A stretch of 64,000 nt of DNA. Source: Streptococcus shenyangsis. Its GTDB lineage: Bacteria; Bacillota; Bacilli; Lactobacillales; Streptococcaceae. Position 1 is the stretch's first letter. Every line of letters starts with the position of its first letter. A program made the position numbers and the translations under genes. The stretch is taken from the NCBI RefSeq assembly GCF_006385785.1, contig NZ_VFSH01000006.1:53282-117281 (forward strand), in the 5' to 3' direction. The notes beneath the pieces are model-generated. The model worked only from the letters and a program-made list of their open reading frames with translations. It was not told the origin of the DNA and ran no database searches. Shown here piece after piece: positions 56,696 to 64,000 of the stretch.

Positions 56696-57969
56696 GAGCA
56701 GTTGATTTAATCCAAAAGAAACGAGATGGTCAAGAACTGACTTCTAGTGAAATTGAATGGCTGGTATAAGGCTATGTGTCAGGAACTGTTCCTGACTATC
56801 AGATGTCTGCCTTTGCTATGGCTGTTTATTTTAAAGGAATGACGACTCGAGAAATATCTGATTTGACCATGAAAATGGTTCAGACAGGTCAAGAGTTTGA
56901 TTTATCAGCTATTGAAGGGGTTAAGGTTGACAAGCATTCTACTGGGGGTGTTGGTGATAAGGTAACCTTGATTTTGGCTCCTCTTGTTGCTAGCTTTGGT
57001 GTGCCTGTGGCAAAAATGAGTGGTCGTGGTCTCGGCCATACTGGTGGAACAATTGATAAATTGGAGTCCATTAAGGGATATCAAGTAGAACGTAGTCAAG
57101 AGGATTTCATTAATCAAGTGCAGGATATTGGAGTATCTGTCATTGGGCAATCAGACCAGCTTGTCAAAGCTGACAAACTTCTCTATGCTCTTCGTGATGT
57201 GACCGCAACTGTCGACACGATTCCTTTGATTTCGAGTTCGGTGATGAGCAAGAAAATTGCGGCAGGGGCGGATGCTATTTTGCTTGACGTAACTGTCGGA
57301 GAGGGTGCTTTCATGAAGACGGTTGATGAGGCACGCGAATTGGCTCAAACCATGGTGGATCTTGGTAAGGCTGTTGGTCGAAAAACAGTCGCAGTGATTA
57401 CGGATATGAGCCAGCCTTTAGGGCGTGCTATTGGAAATCGTCTGGAAATCCTTGAAGCATTGGAGATTTTACAAGGGCAAGGCCGTCAGGATATTACCCA
57501 TTTTATATGCGAATTGGCTCAAATTATGCTTGGCCTGGCAAATGTAAACAAGACAGTTGAAGAAGTTCGCCAACATCTTGAAAATGGTCACGCGCTGGCT
57601 AAGTTTGAGGAGATGGTCCAAGCCCAAGGTGGAGACTTGGAAGATCTCTATCGGCCTGTCAATGTAGCCCATGTGGTGGAAATCCCTGCTCAGGAAACGG
57701 GTGTCATTTCAGCTCTTCCAGCTATGGAATTTGGGCTTTATGCTATGAGACTGGGGGCAGGCCGTGCAGTCAAGTCTGATGCCTTGGACTATGAAACAGG
57801 AATTGTTTTTGAAAAGAAGGTTGGAGATTCCGTTCAAAAGGGAGAAATTGTTGCAAAAGTATACACAAATGGAAAAATTTCTCCTCAGCTAGTTACAGAT
57901 TTTCAAAAATATGTTAAAATAAATGATAGGGTGCAAAGTTTACGAGAAATTATAGAAATTATCTCATAA
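56692..57969 (+). pseudogene. deoA: pyrimidine-nucleoside phosphorylase, broken by nonsense codon
   Basis: The frame starts at ATG 56692 (MRAVDLIQKKRDGQELTSSE), overlapping rsmC, and meets TAA at codon 26 (56767-56769), within the family pattern WLV-x-GYVSGTVPDYQ, where Glu or Asn is usual. After the stop the frame is open to 57969 with all motifs (KHSTGGVGDK, MSGRGLGHTGGT, SVMSKKIAAGADA); the full product would be 425 residues. A GTG at 56776 could restart translation, but without a site and lacking 28 residues. The enzyme splits uridine, thymidine and deoxyuridine. Confidence 0.88.
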
Positions 57970-57988
57970 ACTGCAGGAGAATCCGAAT

Positions 57989-58651
57989 ATGAAATTAAAT
58001 AAATATATCGATCATACGCTTTTGAAGCAAGATGCGACAGAAAAACAAATTAATTGTTTGTTGTCTGAGGCTAGAGAGTATGATTTTGCTAGTGTTTGCG
58101 TTAATCCGACCTGGGTTGAATATGTTAAAAAAGGGCTTGAAGGTACAGATATCAGGGTCTGCACAGTAGTTGGTTTCCCTCTGGGAGCAACAACTTCAGC
58201 TGTGAAAGCATTTGAAACCCAAGAAGCTATTAAACATGGTGCAGACGAGATTGATATGGTGATCAATGTTGGAGCTCTCAAATCAGGCAAATTAGCCTTG
58301 GTTGAGTCGGACATTCGCTCAGTCGTGGAAGCAAGTGGTGACAAGTTAGTGAAAGTCATTATTGAAGCTTGCCTTCTGACTGACCAAGAAAAAGTTGTGG
58401 CTTGCCGATTAGCTCAAAAAGCGGGAGCTGATTTTGTTAAAACATCTACTGGTTTTTCAACTGGTGGGGCTACGGTAGCAGATGTTAGATTAATGCGCGA
58501 AACAGTTGGATCTGATATGGGTGTAAAGGCTGCTGGTGGAGCTCGTTCTTATGCAGATGCTCTTGCCTTTGTGGAAGCAGGTGCGACCCGTATCGGTACG
58601 TCAGCTGGGGTAGCAATTCTAAAAGGAGAATTGGCAGATGGCGACTACTGA
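57989..58651 (+). CDS. deoC: deoxyribose-phosphate aldolase
   Basis: A 220-residue class I aldolase that splits deoxyribose-5-phosphate to acetaldehyde and glyceraldehyde-3-phosphate. Schiff-base lysine in [15 protein letters not shown]; family start [18 protein letters not shown] upstream. It overlaps cdd by 14 bases. Confidence 0.97.
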   Translation: MKLNKYIDHTLLKQDATEKQINCLLSEAREYDFASVCVNPTWVEYVKKGLEGTDIRVCTVVGFPLGATTSAVKAFETQEAIKHGADEIDMVINVGALKSGKLALVESDIRSVVEASGDKLVKVIIEACLLTDQEKVVACRLAQKAGADFVKTSTGFSTGGATVADVRLMRETVGSDMGVKAAGGARSYADALAFVEAGATRIGTSAGVAILKGELADGDY

Positions 58652-59027
58652 GTTGATTGAACTAGCAATTGAAACCAGCAAGAAAGCCTATGTGCCCTAT
58701 TCTCACTTTCCTGTCAGTGCTGTTCTAGTGGCAAAGGATGGAAAAATTTATACAGGTGTCAATATCGAGAATGCTAGCTATTCTTTGACAAACTGCGGTG
58801 AGAGAACAGCCATTTTTAAGGCTATATCCGAAGGCCAAAGAGAGTTTTCAGAATTGATTGTCTATGGACAAACTGAAAAACCAATTTCACCATGTGGTGC
58901 TTGTCGCCAAGTGATGGCTGAATTTTTTGAACAAGATCTAAAAGTGACCTTAGTCGCAAAAGATAAATCGACGGTCGAGATGACGGTCGGGGAATTACTT
59001 CCATACTCTTTTACAGACTTAAATTAG
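58638..59027 (+). CDS. cdd: cytidine deaminase
   Basis: A 129-residue zinc enzyme: [17 protein letters not shown] (catalytic Glu and Cys) and [10 protein letters not shown] (two Cys). It deaminates cytidine and deoxycytidine to the uridine forms that DeoA would cleave. Overlaps deoC. Confidence 0.96.
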   Translation: MATTELIELAIETSKKAYVPYSHFPVSAVLVAKDGKIYTGVNIENASYSLTNCGERTAIFKAISEGQREFSELIVYGQTEKPISPCGACRQVMAEFFEQDLKVTLVAKDKSTVEMTVGELLPYSFTDLN

Positions 59028-59116
59028 TCTGAGTCGCTCTCTGAGTGGCACGGTCCTTGTGGCCAACCAATCCATACTTGCAACATCGTTGCACATCTTA
59101 TTTAGGAGGTTCAGTA

Positions 59117-60169
59117 ATGAACAAGAAACAATGGCTAGGCCTTGGTCTAGTTGCAGTGGCAGCAGTTGGACTTGCTGCATGTGGTAACCGCTCTTCTCGT
59201 AACGCAGCTTCATCTTCTGATGTGAAGACAAAGGCAGCAATCGTAACTGATACTGGTGGTGTTGATGACAAATCATTCAACCAATCAGCTTGGGAAGGTT
59301 TGCAAGACTGGGGTAAAGAACACAATCTTTCAAAAGATAAAGGTTTTACTTACTTCCAATCAACAAGTGAAGCTGATTACGCTAACAATTTGCAACAAGC
59401 TGCTGGAAGTTACAACCTAATCTTCGGTGTTGGTTTTGCCCTTAATAATGCAGTTAAAGATGCAGCAAAAGAGCACACTGATATCAACTATGTCTTGATT
59501 GATGATGTGATTAAAGACCAAAAAAATGTTGCTAGCGTAACTTTCGCTGATAATGAGTCAGGTTATCTTGCAGGTGTAGCTGCAGCAAAAACAACTAAAA
59601 CAAAACAAGTTGGTTTTGTAGGTGGTATGGAGTCAGAAGTTATCTCTCGTTTTGAAGCAGGATTCAAGGCAGGTGTTGCGTCAGTAGACCCATCTATCAA
59701 AGTACAAGTTGACTACGCTGGTTCATTTGGTGATGCTGCGAAAGGTAAAACAATTGCAGCCGCACAATACGCAGCTGGTGCAGATATTGTTTACCAAGTA
59801 GCTGGTGGTACAGGTGCAGGTGTCTTTGCAGAAGCAAAATCACTCAACGAGAGCCGTCCTGAAAATGAAAAAGTTTGGGTTATCGGTGTTGACCGTGACC
59901 AAGAAGCAGAAGGTAAATACACTTCTAAAGATGGCAAAGAATCAAACTTTGTTCTTGCATCTACTTTGAAACAAGTTGGTACAACTGTAAAAGATATTTC
60001 TAACAAGGCAGAAAAAGGTGAATTCCCTGGCGGTCAAGTGATCGTTTACTCATTGAAAGATAAAGGGGTTGACTTGGCAGTAACAAACCTTTCAGAAGAA
60101 GGTAAAAAAGCTGTTGAGGATGCAAAAGCCAAAATCCTTGATGGAAGCGTAAAAGTTCCTGAAAAATAA
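59117..60169 (+). CDS. pnrA: nucleoside-binding lipoprotein PnrA (BmpA family)
   Basis: A 350-residue surface lipoprotein; lipobox LAACG after the signal peptide, then the BMP/Med fold (VTDTGGVDDKSFNQSAWEG, AGVAAAKTTKTKQVGFVGG, GVDRDQEAEG). It is the substrate-binding part of a nucleoside ABC importer. The ATG at 59117 follows GGAGG. Three hairpins separate it from nupA, suggesting that much of the transcript ends here and the binding protein is made in excess. Confidence 0.95.
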   Translation: MNKKQWLGLGLVAVAAVGLAACGNRSSRNAASSSDVKTKAAIVTDTGGVDDKSFNQSAWEGLQDWGKEHNLSKDKGFTYFQSTSEADYANNLQQAAGSYNLIFGVGFALNNAVKDAAKEHTDINYVLIDDVIKDQKNVASVTFADNESGYLAGVAAAKTTKTKQVGFVGGMESEVISRFEAGFKAGVASVDPSIKVQVDYAGSFGDAAKGKTIAAAQYAAGADIVYQVAGGTGAGVFAEAKSLNESRPENEKVWVIGVDRDQEAEGKYTSKDGKESNFVLASTLKQVGTTVKDISNKAEKGEFPGGQVIVYSLKDKGVDLAVTNLSEEGKKAVEDAKAKILDGSVKVPEK

Positions 60170-60191
60170 TGGATGGAAGTCATTTCTTAGG

Positions 60192-60276
60192 AAGCGGCCC
60201 TCGGCCGCTTTTTAAGAGTTGGGACAAAGTCATTTTGTCTCAGTAAAGCTTGCTACTAGACAAACTAGCAAGTTTT
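60192..60276 (+). terminator. tandem hairpins between pnrA and nupA
   Basis: AAGCGGCC-CTC-GGCCGCTT with five T (60192-60213), then GGGACAAA/TTTTGTCTC (60220-60241), then CTTGCTA/TAGCAAG with four T (60249-60276). They may act as partial terminators or RNA-stability elements within the operon. Confidence 0.7.
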
Positions 60277-60311
60277 ATTGAAATAAAATAAGACTCTGAA
60301 AGGAAGAGCAC

Positions 60312-61847
60312 ATGGCACACGAAAATGTCATTGAGATGCGTGATATTACCAAGGTGTTTGGTGAATTTGTTGCCAACGACAAAATCAACCTGCACCTACG
60401 AAAAGGTGAAATTCATGCACTTTTAGGAGAAAATGGGGCTGGAAAGTCCACACTCATGAACATGTTAGCAGGGCTTCTTGAACCAACCAGTGGTGAAATT
60501 GTGGTTAACGGTCAAGTTGTCAATCTCGATTCACCATCTAAAGCAGCTAGCTTGGGAATCGGAATGGTTCACCAGCACTTTATGTTGGTAGAAGCCTTCA
60601 CAGTGGCTGAAAACATTATTTTAGGTAGTGAATTAACTAAAAATGGTGTATTAGATATCGCTGGAGCTATCAAAGAAATCAAGGCTCTTTCTGAACGTTA
60701 TGGCTTAGCTGTTGATCCTTCTGCTAAAGTGGTAGACATCTCAGTTGGAGCCCAACAACGTGTAGAAATTTTAAAAACCCTTTATCGGGGGGCTGATATC
60801 CTTATCTTTGATGAACCAACGGCTGTCTTGACTCCATCAGAAATTGATGAGTTGATGGCTATTATGAAAAATCTTGTCAAAGAAGGAAAATCAATTATCT
60901 TGATTACCCACAAGTTGGACGAGATTCGAGCAGTTTCTGACCGCGTTACAGTTATCCGTCGTGGGAAATCAATTGAAACCGTCGAAATTGCAGGGGCTAC
61001 CAATGCTGATTTAGCAGAAATGATGGTAGGTCGTTCTGTTTCCTTTAAAACAGAGAAGCAAGCCTCTCAACCAAAAGAAGTGGTCTTGTCTATTAAAGAC
61101 TTGGTGGTCCATGAAAACCGCGGTGTCCCAGCTGTGAAAAATCTATCCTTGGATGTTCGTGCTGGAGAGATTGTTGGTATTGCAGGGATTGATGGAAATG
61201 GTCAGTCTGAACTGATTCAAGCCATCACAGGTCTTCGCAAGGTTGAATCTGGTAGCATTGAGCTAAAAGGAAATTCAATTGTAGGCTTGCACCCACGTCA
61301 GATTACAGAGTTGAGTGTGGGGCACGTTCCAGAAGACCGTCACCGTGATGGCTTGATTTTGGAAATGATGATTTCTGAAAATATTGTCCTTCAAACCTAC
61401 TACAAAGAACCACATAGTAAAAATGGAATTTTGAACTATTCAAATATTACTTCTTATGCTAAAAAGCTAATGGAAGAGTTTGATGTTCGTGCTGCCAGTG
61501 AATTTGTTCCTGCAGCTGCACTCTCAGGAGGGAATCAACAAAAAGCAATTATTGCTCGTGAAATTGATCGAGATCCGGATCTCCTTATCGTCAGCCAGCC
61601 AACTCGTGGGTTGGATGTCGGTGCCATTGAATATATCCACAAACGCTTGATTGAAGAGCGTGATAATGGGAAGGCTGTCCTTGTTGTCAGCTTTGAATTG
61701 GATGAGATTTTAAACGTCTCAGACCGTATTGCCGTTATCCACGATGGTAAGATTCAAGGTATTGTATCACCAGAAACAACCAATAAGCAAGAACTTGGTG
61801 TCTTGATGGCTGGTGGAAACTTGGGAAAGGAGAAGAGTGATGTCTAA
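60312..61847 (+). CDS. nupA: nucleoside ABC transporter ATP-binding protein
   Basis: A 511-residue protein with two ABC domains, RbsA/YufO type: first Walker A GENGAGKST, second-half motifs GIDGNGQSE and AALSGGNQQK. It powers nucleoside import with NupB and NupC. AAGGAAG upstream. Its end overlaps nupB by eight bases. Confidence 0.95.
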   Translation: MAHENVIEMRDITKVFGEFVANDKINLHLRKGEIHALLGENGAGKSTLMNMLAGLLEPTSGEIVVNGQVVNLDSPSKAASLGIGMVHQHFMLVEAFTVAENIILGSELTKNGVLDIAGAIKEIKALSERYGLAVDPSAKVVDISVGAQQRVEILKTLYRGADILIFDEPTAVLTPSEIDELMAIMKNLVKEGKSIILITHKLDEIRAVSDRVTVIRRGKSIETVEIAGATNADLAEMMVGRSVSFKTEKQASQPKEVVLSIKDLVVHENRGVPAVKNLSLDVRAGEIVGIAGIDGNGQSELIQAITGLRKVESGSIELKGNSIVGLHPRQITELSVGHVPEDRHRDGLILEMMISENIVLQTYYKEPHSKNGILNYSNITSYAKKLMEEFDVRAASEFVPAAALSGGNQQKAIIAREIDRDPDLLIVSQPTRGLDVGAIEYIHKRLIEERDNGKAVLVVSFELDEILNVSDRIAVIHDGKIQGIVSPETTNKQELGVLMAGGNLGKEKSDV

Positions 61848-62898
61848 AAAATTACAACAAATTTCGGTTCCCTTGATTTCTGTCTTCCTAGGAATTTTAC
61901 TTGGAGCCATTGTTATGTGGATCTTCGGTTATGATGCCATCTGGGGTTATGAAGAATTGTTCTATACAGCCTTTGGTAGCCTGCGTGGGATTGGGGAAAT
62001 CTTCCGTGCCATGGGGCCTTTGGTCTTGATTGGTCTTGGTTTTGCTGTTGCCAGCCGAGCAGGTTTCTTTAACGTTGGACTTCCTGGTCAGGCTTTGGCA
62101 GGTTGGATTCTCAGTGGTTGGTTTGCCTTGTCGCATCCAGATATGCCACGTCCCTTGATGATTCTAGCGACTATCGTGATTGCCTTGATTGCTGGTGGGA
62201 TTGTCGGAGCGATTCCAGGTATTCTTAGGGCCTATCTAGGGACGTCAGAGGTTATTGTAACCATCATGATGAACTACATTGTCTTGTATGTAGGGAATGC
62301 CTTTATCCATGCCTTTCCTAAAGATTTCATGCAAAGTACAGATTCAACCATTCGTGTTGGGGCTAATGCAACCTATCAGACACCTTGGTTGTCTGAGTTG
62401 ACTGGTAACTCGCGGATGAATATTGGTATTTTCTTTGCCATCATTGCAGTTGCAGTTATTTGGTTCATGCTCAAGAAAACAACTCTTGGTTTTGAAATCC
62501 GTGCGGTTGGTCTTAATCCACATGCTTCAGAATATGCTGGTATTTCTGCCAAGCGGACTATCATCCTATGAATGATTATTTCAGGTGCCTTGGCAGGTCT
62601 TGGTGGAGCTGTTGAAGGGCTTGGAACCTTCCAGAACGTCTATGTTCAAGGATCGTCATTAGCTGTCGGGTTTAACGGGATGGCGGTTAGTCTGCTTGCG
62701 GCCAACTCACCAATTGGTATTCTCTTTGCAGCCTTCCTATTTGGTGTTCTCCAAGTTGGAGCTCCTGGTATGAATGCGGCGCAGGTACCGTCTGAGCTTG
62801 TCAGCATTGTAACAGCGTCTATTATCTTCTTTGTCAGTGTTCATTACCTTATCGAACGCTTTGTCAAACCGAAAAAACAAGTTAAAGGAGGTAAGTAA
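61840..62898 (+). pseudogene. nupB: nucleoside ABC transporter permease, broken by nonsense codon
   Basis: From ATG 61840 (MSKKLQQISVP, with AAAGGAG) the frame runs to TGA at codon 244 (62569-62571) in the stretch AKRTIIL-stop-MIISGALAGLGG. It is open on both sides; without the TGA the permease would have 352 residues and complete membrane helices. An ATG directly follows the TGA, so reinitiation could give a 108-residue second fragment, perhaps permitting a split permease. A serine TCA to TGA change is the likely event. Confidence 0.85.
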
Positions 62899-62900
62899 AG

Positions 62901-63857
62901 ATGTCTATTACAACCTTGCTCACCCTCTTGGTGTCTTCTATGCTGATTTACTCAGCACCCCTCATCTTTACAAGTATCGGTGGTGTTTTCTCTGAACGTG
63001 GTGGTGTGGTAAACGTCGGCCTGGAAGGAATTATGGTTATGGGTGCCTTTTCTGGAGTTGTCTTTAACCTTGAATTTGCAGAACAATTTGGAGCAGCAAC
63101 TCCATGGCTATCTTTGATAGTTGCAGGATTGGTTGGTGCTGTCTTCTCTATCATCCACGCAGCAGCGACGGTTCATTTCCGTGCAGACCATGTTGTCAGC
63201 GGTACGGTATTGAACTTGATGGCGCCAGCCTTGGCTGTTTTCTTGGTTAAAGTTCTTTATAACAAAGGACAAACCGACAACCTAAGTCAGACTTTTGGAC
63301 GCTTTGATTTCCCAGTCTTGGCCAATATCCCAGTTATCGGTGATATCTTCTTCAAGTCAACTAGTCTACTTGGTTATCTGGCGATTGCCTTCTCCTTCCT
63401 TGCTTGGTTTATTCTCTTTAAGACTCGATTTGGTCTTCGTCTCCGCTCTGTAGGTGAGCACCCACAAGCAGCTGATACTTTGGGAATCAATGTCTATAAG
63501 ATGAGATATTTAGGGGTTATCATTTCAGGTTTCCTAGGTGGAATTGGAGGAGCGATTTATGCTCAATCAATCTCAGTTAACTTCTCAGTGACAACTATTG
63601 TTGGACCTGGATTTATCGCTCTTGCTGCGATGATTTTCGGAAAATGGAATCCAATCGGAGCCATGCTTTCTAGTCTTTTCTTTGGACTTTCACAAAGTTT
63701 GGCTGTTATCGGTTCTCAATTGCCGTTCCTACAAGGAGTGCCTGCGGTTTACCTTCAAATCGCACCTTATGTTTTGACCATTCTTGTCTTTGCAGCCTTC
63801 TTTGGAAAAGCAGTTGCACCAAAAGCAGATGGTATTAACTATATCAAATCAAAATAA
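62901..63857 (+). CDS. nupC: nucleoside ABC transporter permease
   Basis: A 318-residue permease of the RbsC/YufQ type, about eight to nine membrane helices, with the typical GERGGVVNVGLEGIMVMGAF-like region and GEHPQAADTLGINVYKMRY coupling loop. GGAGG lies before the ATG. Last gene of the operon; it looks intact. Confidence 0.95.
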   Translation: MSITTLLTLLVSSMLIYSAPLIFTSIGGVFSERGGVVNVGLEGIMVMGAFSGVVFNLEFAEQFGAATPWLSLIVAGLVGAVFSIIHAAATVHFRADHVVSGTVLNLMAPALAVFLVKVLYNKGQTDNLSQTFGRFDFPVLANIPVIGDIFFKSTSLLGYLAIAFSFLAWFILFKTRFGLRLRSVGEHPQAADTLGINVYKMRYLGVIISGFLGGIGGAIYAQSISVNFSVTTIVGPGFIALAAMIFGKWNPIGAMLSSLFFGLSQSLAVIGSQLPFLQGVPAVYLQIAPYVLTILVFAAFFGKAVAPKADGINYIKSK

Positions 63858-63866
63858 GCATACAAA

Positions 63867-63890
63867 AAACGTCAGTACAGAATGTACTGA
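63867..63890. terminator. hairpin after nupC at the IS boundary
   Basis: TCAGTACA-GAA-TGTACTGA, preceded by AAAAAACG. On the minus strand it is a full terminator (followed by T run); on the plus strand the T run expected after it is replaced by IS sequence. Confidence 0.5.
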
Positions 63891-64000
63891 TCCCAAAAAG
63901 TTGGACAAATAATTATTGAAAGGATTTAGTTCTGTATTGGACAGGACTAAGTCCTTTTAGTTTTACCTTAATTCGTTTGTTGTTGTAGTAATCGATATAG
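63883..64000 (-). mobile_element. end of an IS3-family element, cut by the window edge
   Basis: The terminal stretch has TGATCCCAAAAAGTTGGACA, an IS150/IS3-type inverted repeat, followed by the C-terminus of a minus-strand transposase. The exact outer end (63883 or about 63888) cannot be fixed without the other terminus. Confidence 0.75.
63913..64000 (-). CDS. IS3-family transposase OrfB, C-terminal part
   Basis: The minus-strand frame reads YIDYYNNKRIKVKLKGLSPV and ends RTKSFQ then stop at 63913. This is the conserved C-terminus of IS3-family integrase-type transposases (DDE domain). Only 28 residues are inside the window; intactness is unknown. Confidence 0.88.
   Translation of the reverse strand, partial: YIDYYNNKRIKVKLKGLSPVQYRTKSFQ

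Overview
The window comes from a mitis-group Streptococcus (S. mitis, S. pseudopneumoniae or S. pneumoniae-like). The evidence is a choline-binding phosphorylcholine esterase (Pce), four BOX repeats, a streptococcal L27 with a cleavable N-terminus beside its protease gene prp, an AT-rich low-GC gene style, and many conserved streptococcal operons. The gene order combines blocks I associate with pneumococcus with joins that I do not, so I lean to S. mitis or S. pseudopneumoniae, not a classical pneumococcus. This is inference; no database was searched.

Layout. 0-7 kb: DUF1275 membrane protein, rplU-prp-rpmA, a frameshifted lipoprotein gene, a cpsY/mtaR regulator, lspA, rluD-type gene and pce. 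7-18.4 kb: a reductase/TetR pair, gdhA, pyrDA, holA, sodA, a YutD-like gene, rlmN, vanZ, an ABC-F gene and the lipoprotein rotamase slrA. 18.4-22 kb: an eroded accessory patch holding an XRE/membrane-protein pair, a cadmium module cadD-cadX, several broken reading frames and a 13-bp direct repeat on both sides. 22-45 kb: mostly core genes (rpsP-khpA, rimM-trmD, bioY, gor, a MacAB-like exporter, metG, a PadR pair, hemolysin III, ogt, an amino-acid ABC pair, trxB). 45-64 kb: a nucleoside salvage region (rpiA, deoB, punA, deoD, deoA, deoC, cdd, pnrA, nupABC) that also carries sir2, coaA and rpsT. The right edge enters an IS3-family element.

The most striking object is the secreted protein at 48524-51256, placed between punA and deoD. 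It joins, in order, a YSIRK-like signal peptide, acidic calcium-type repeats, a lipase-like alpha/beta hydrolase with a GHSLG nucleophile, two F5/8-type (fucolectin-like) lectin domains and a C-terminal domain that resembles domain 4 of cholesterol-dependent cytolysins. The pore-forming domains 1-3 are absent. The Thr-Leu pair of the cholesterol-recognition loop is kept, while the undecapeptide has lost its Cys and several other residues. It looks like a lipase delivered to host membranes by glycan and cholesterol binding.

A second theme is decay of nucleoside salvage. deoA has an in-frame TAA at codon 26 and nupB an in-frame TGA at codon 244, in the same gene cluster, with the rest of both frames intact. 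Purine-side genes look whole. Other small lesions: a one-base poly-A deletion in a lipoprotein gene, a probable ATG-to-ATA start change in a MazG-like gene, and a BOX element that supplies the last codons and the stop of slrA.
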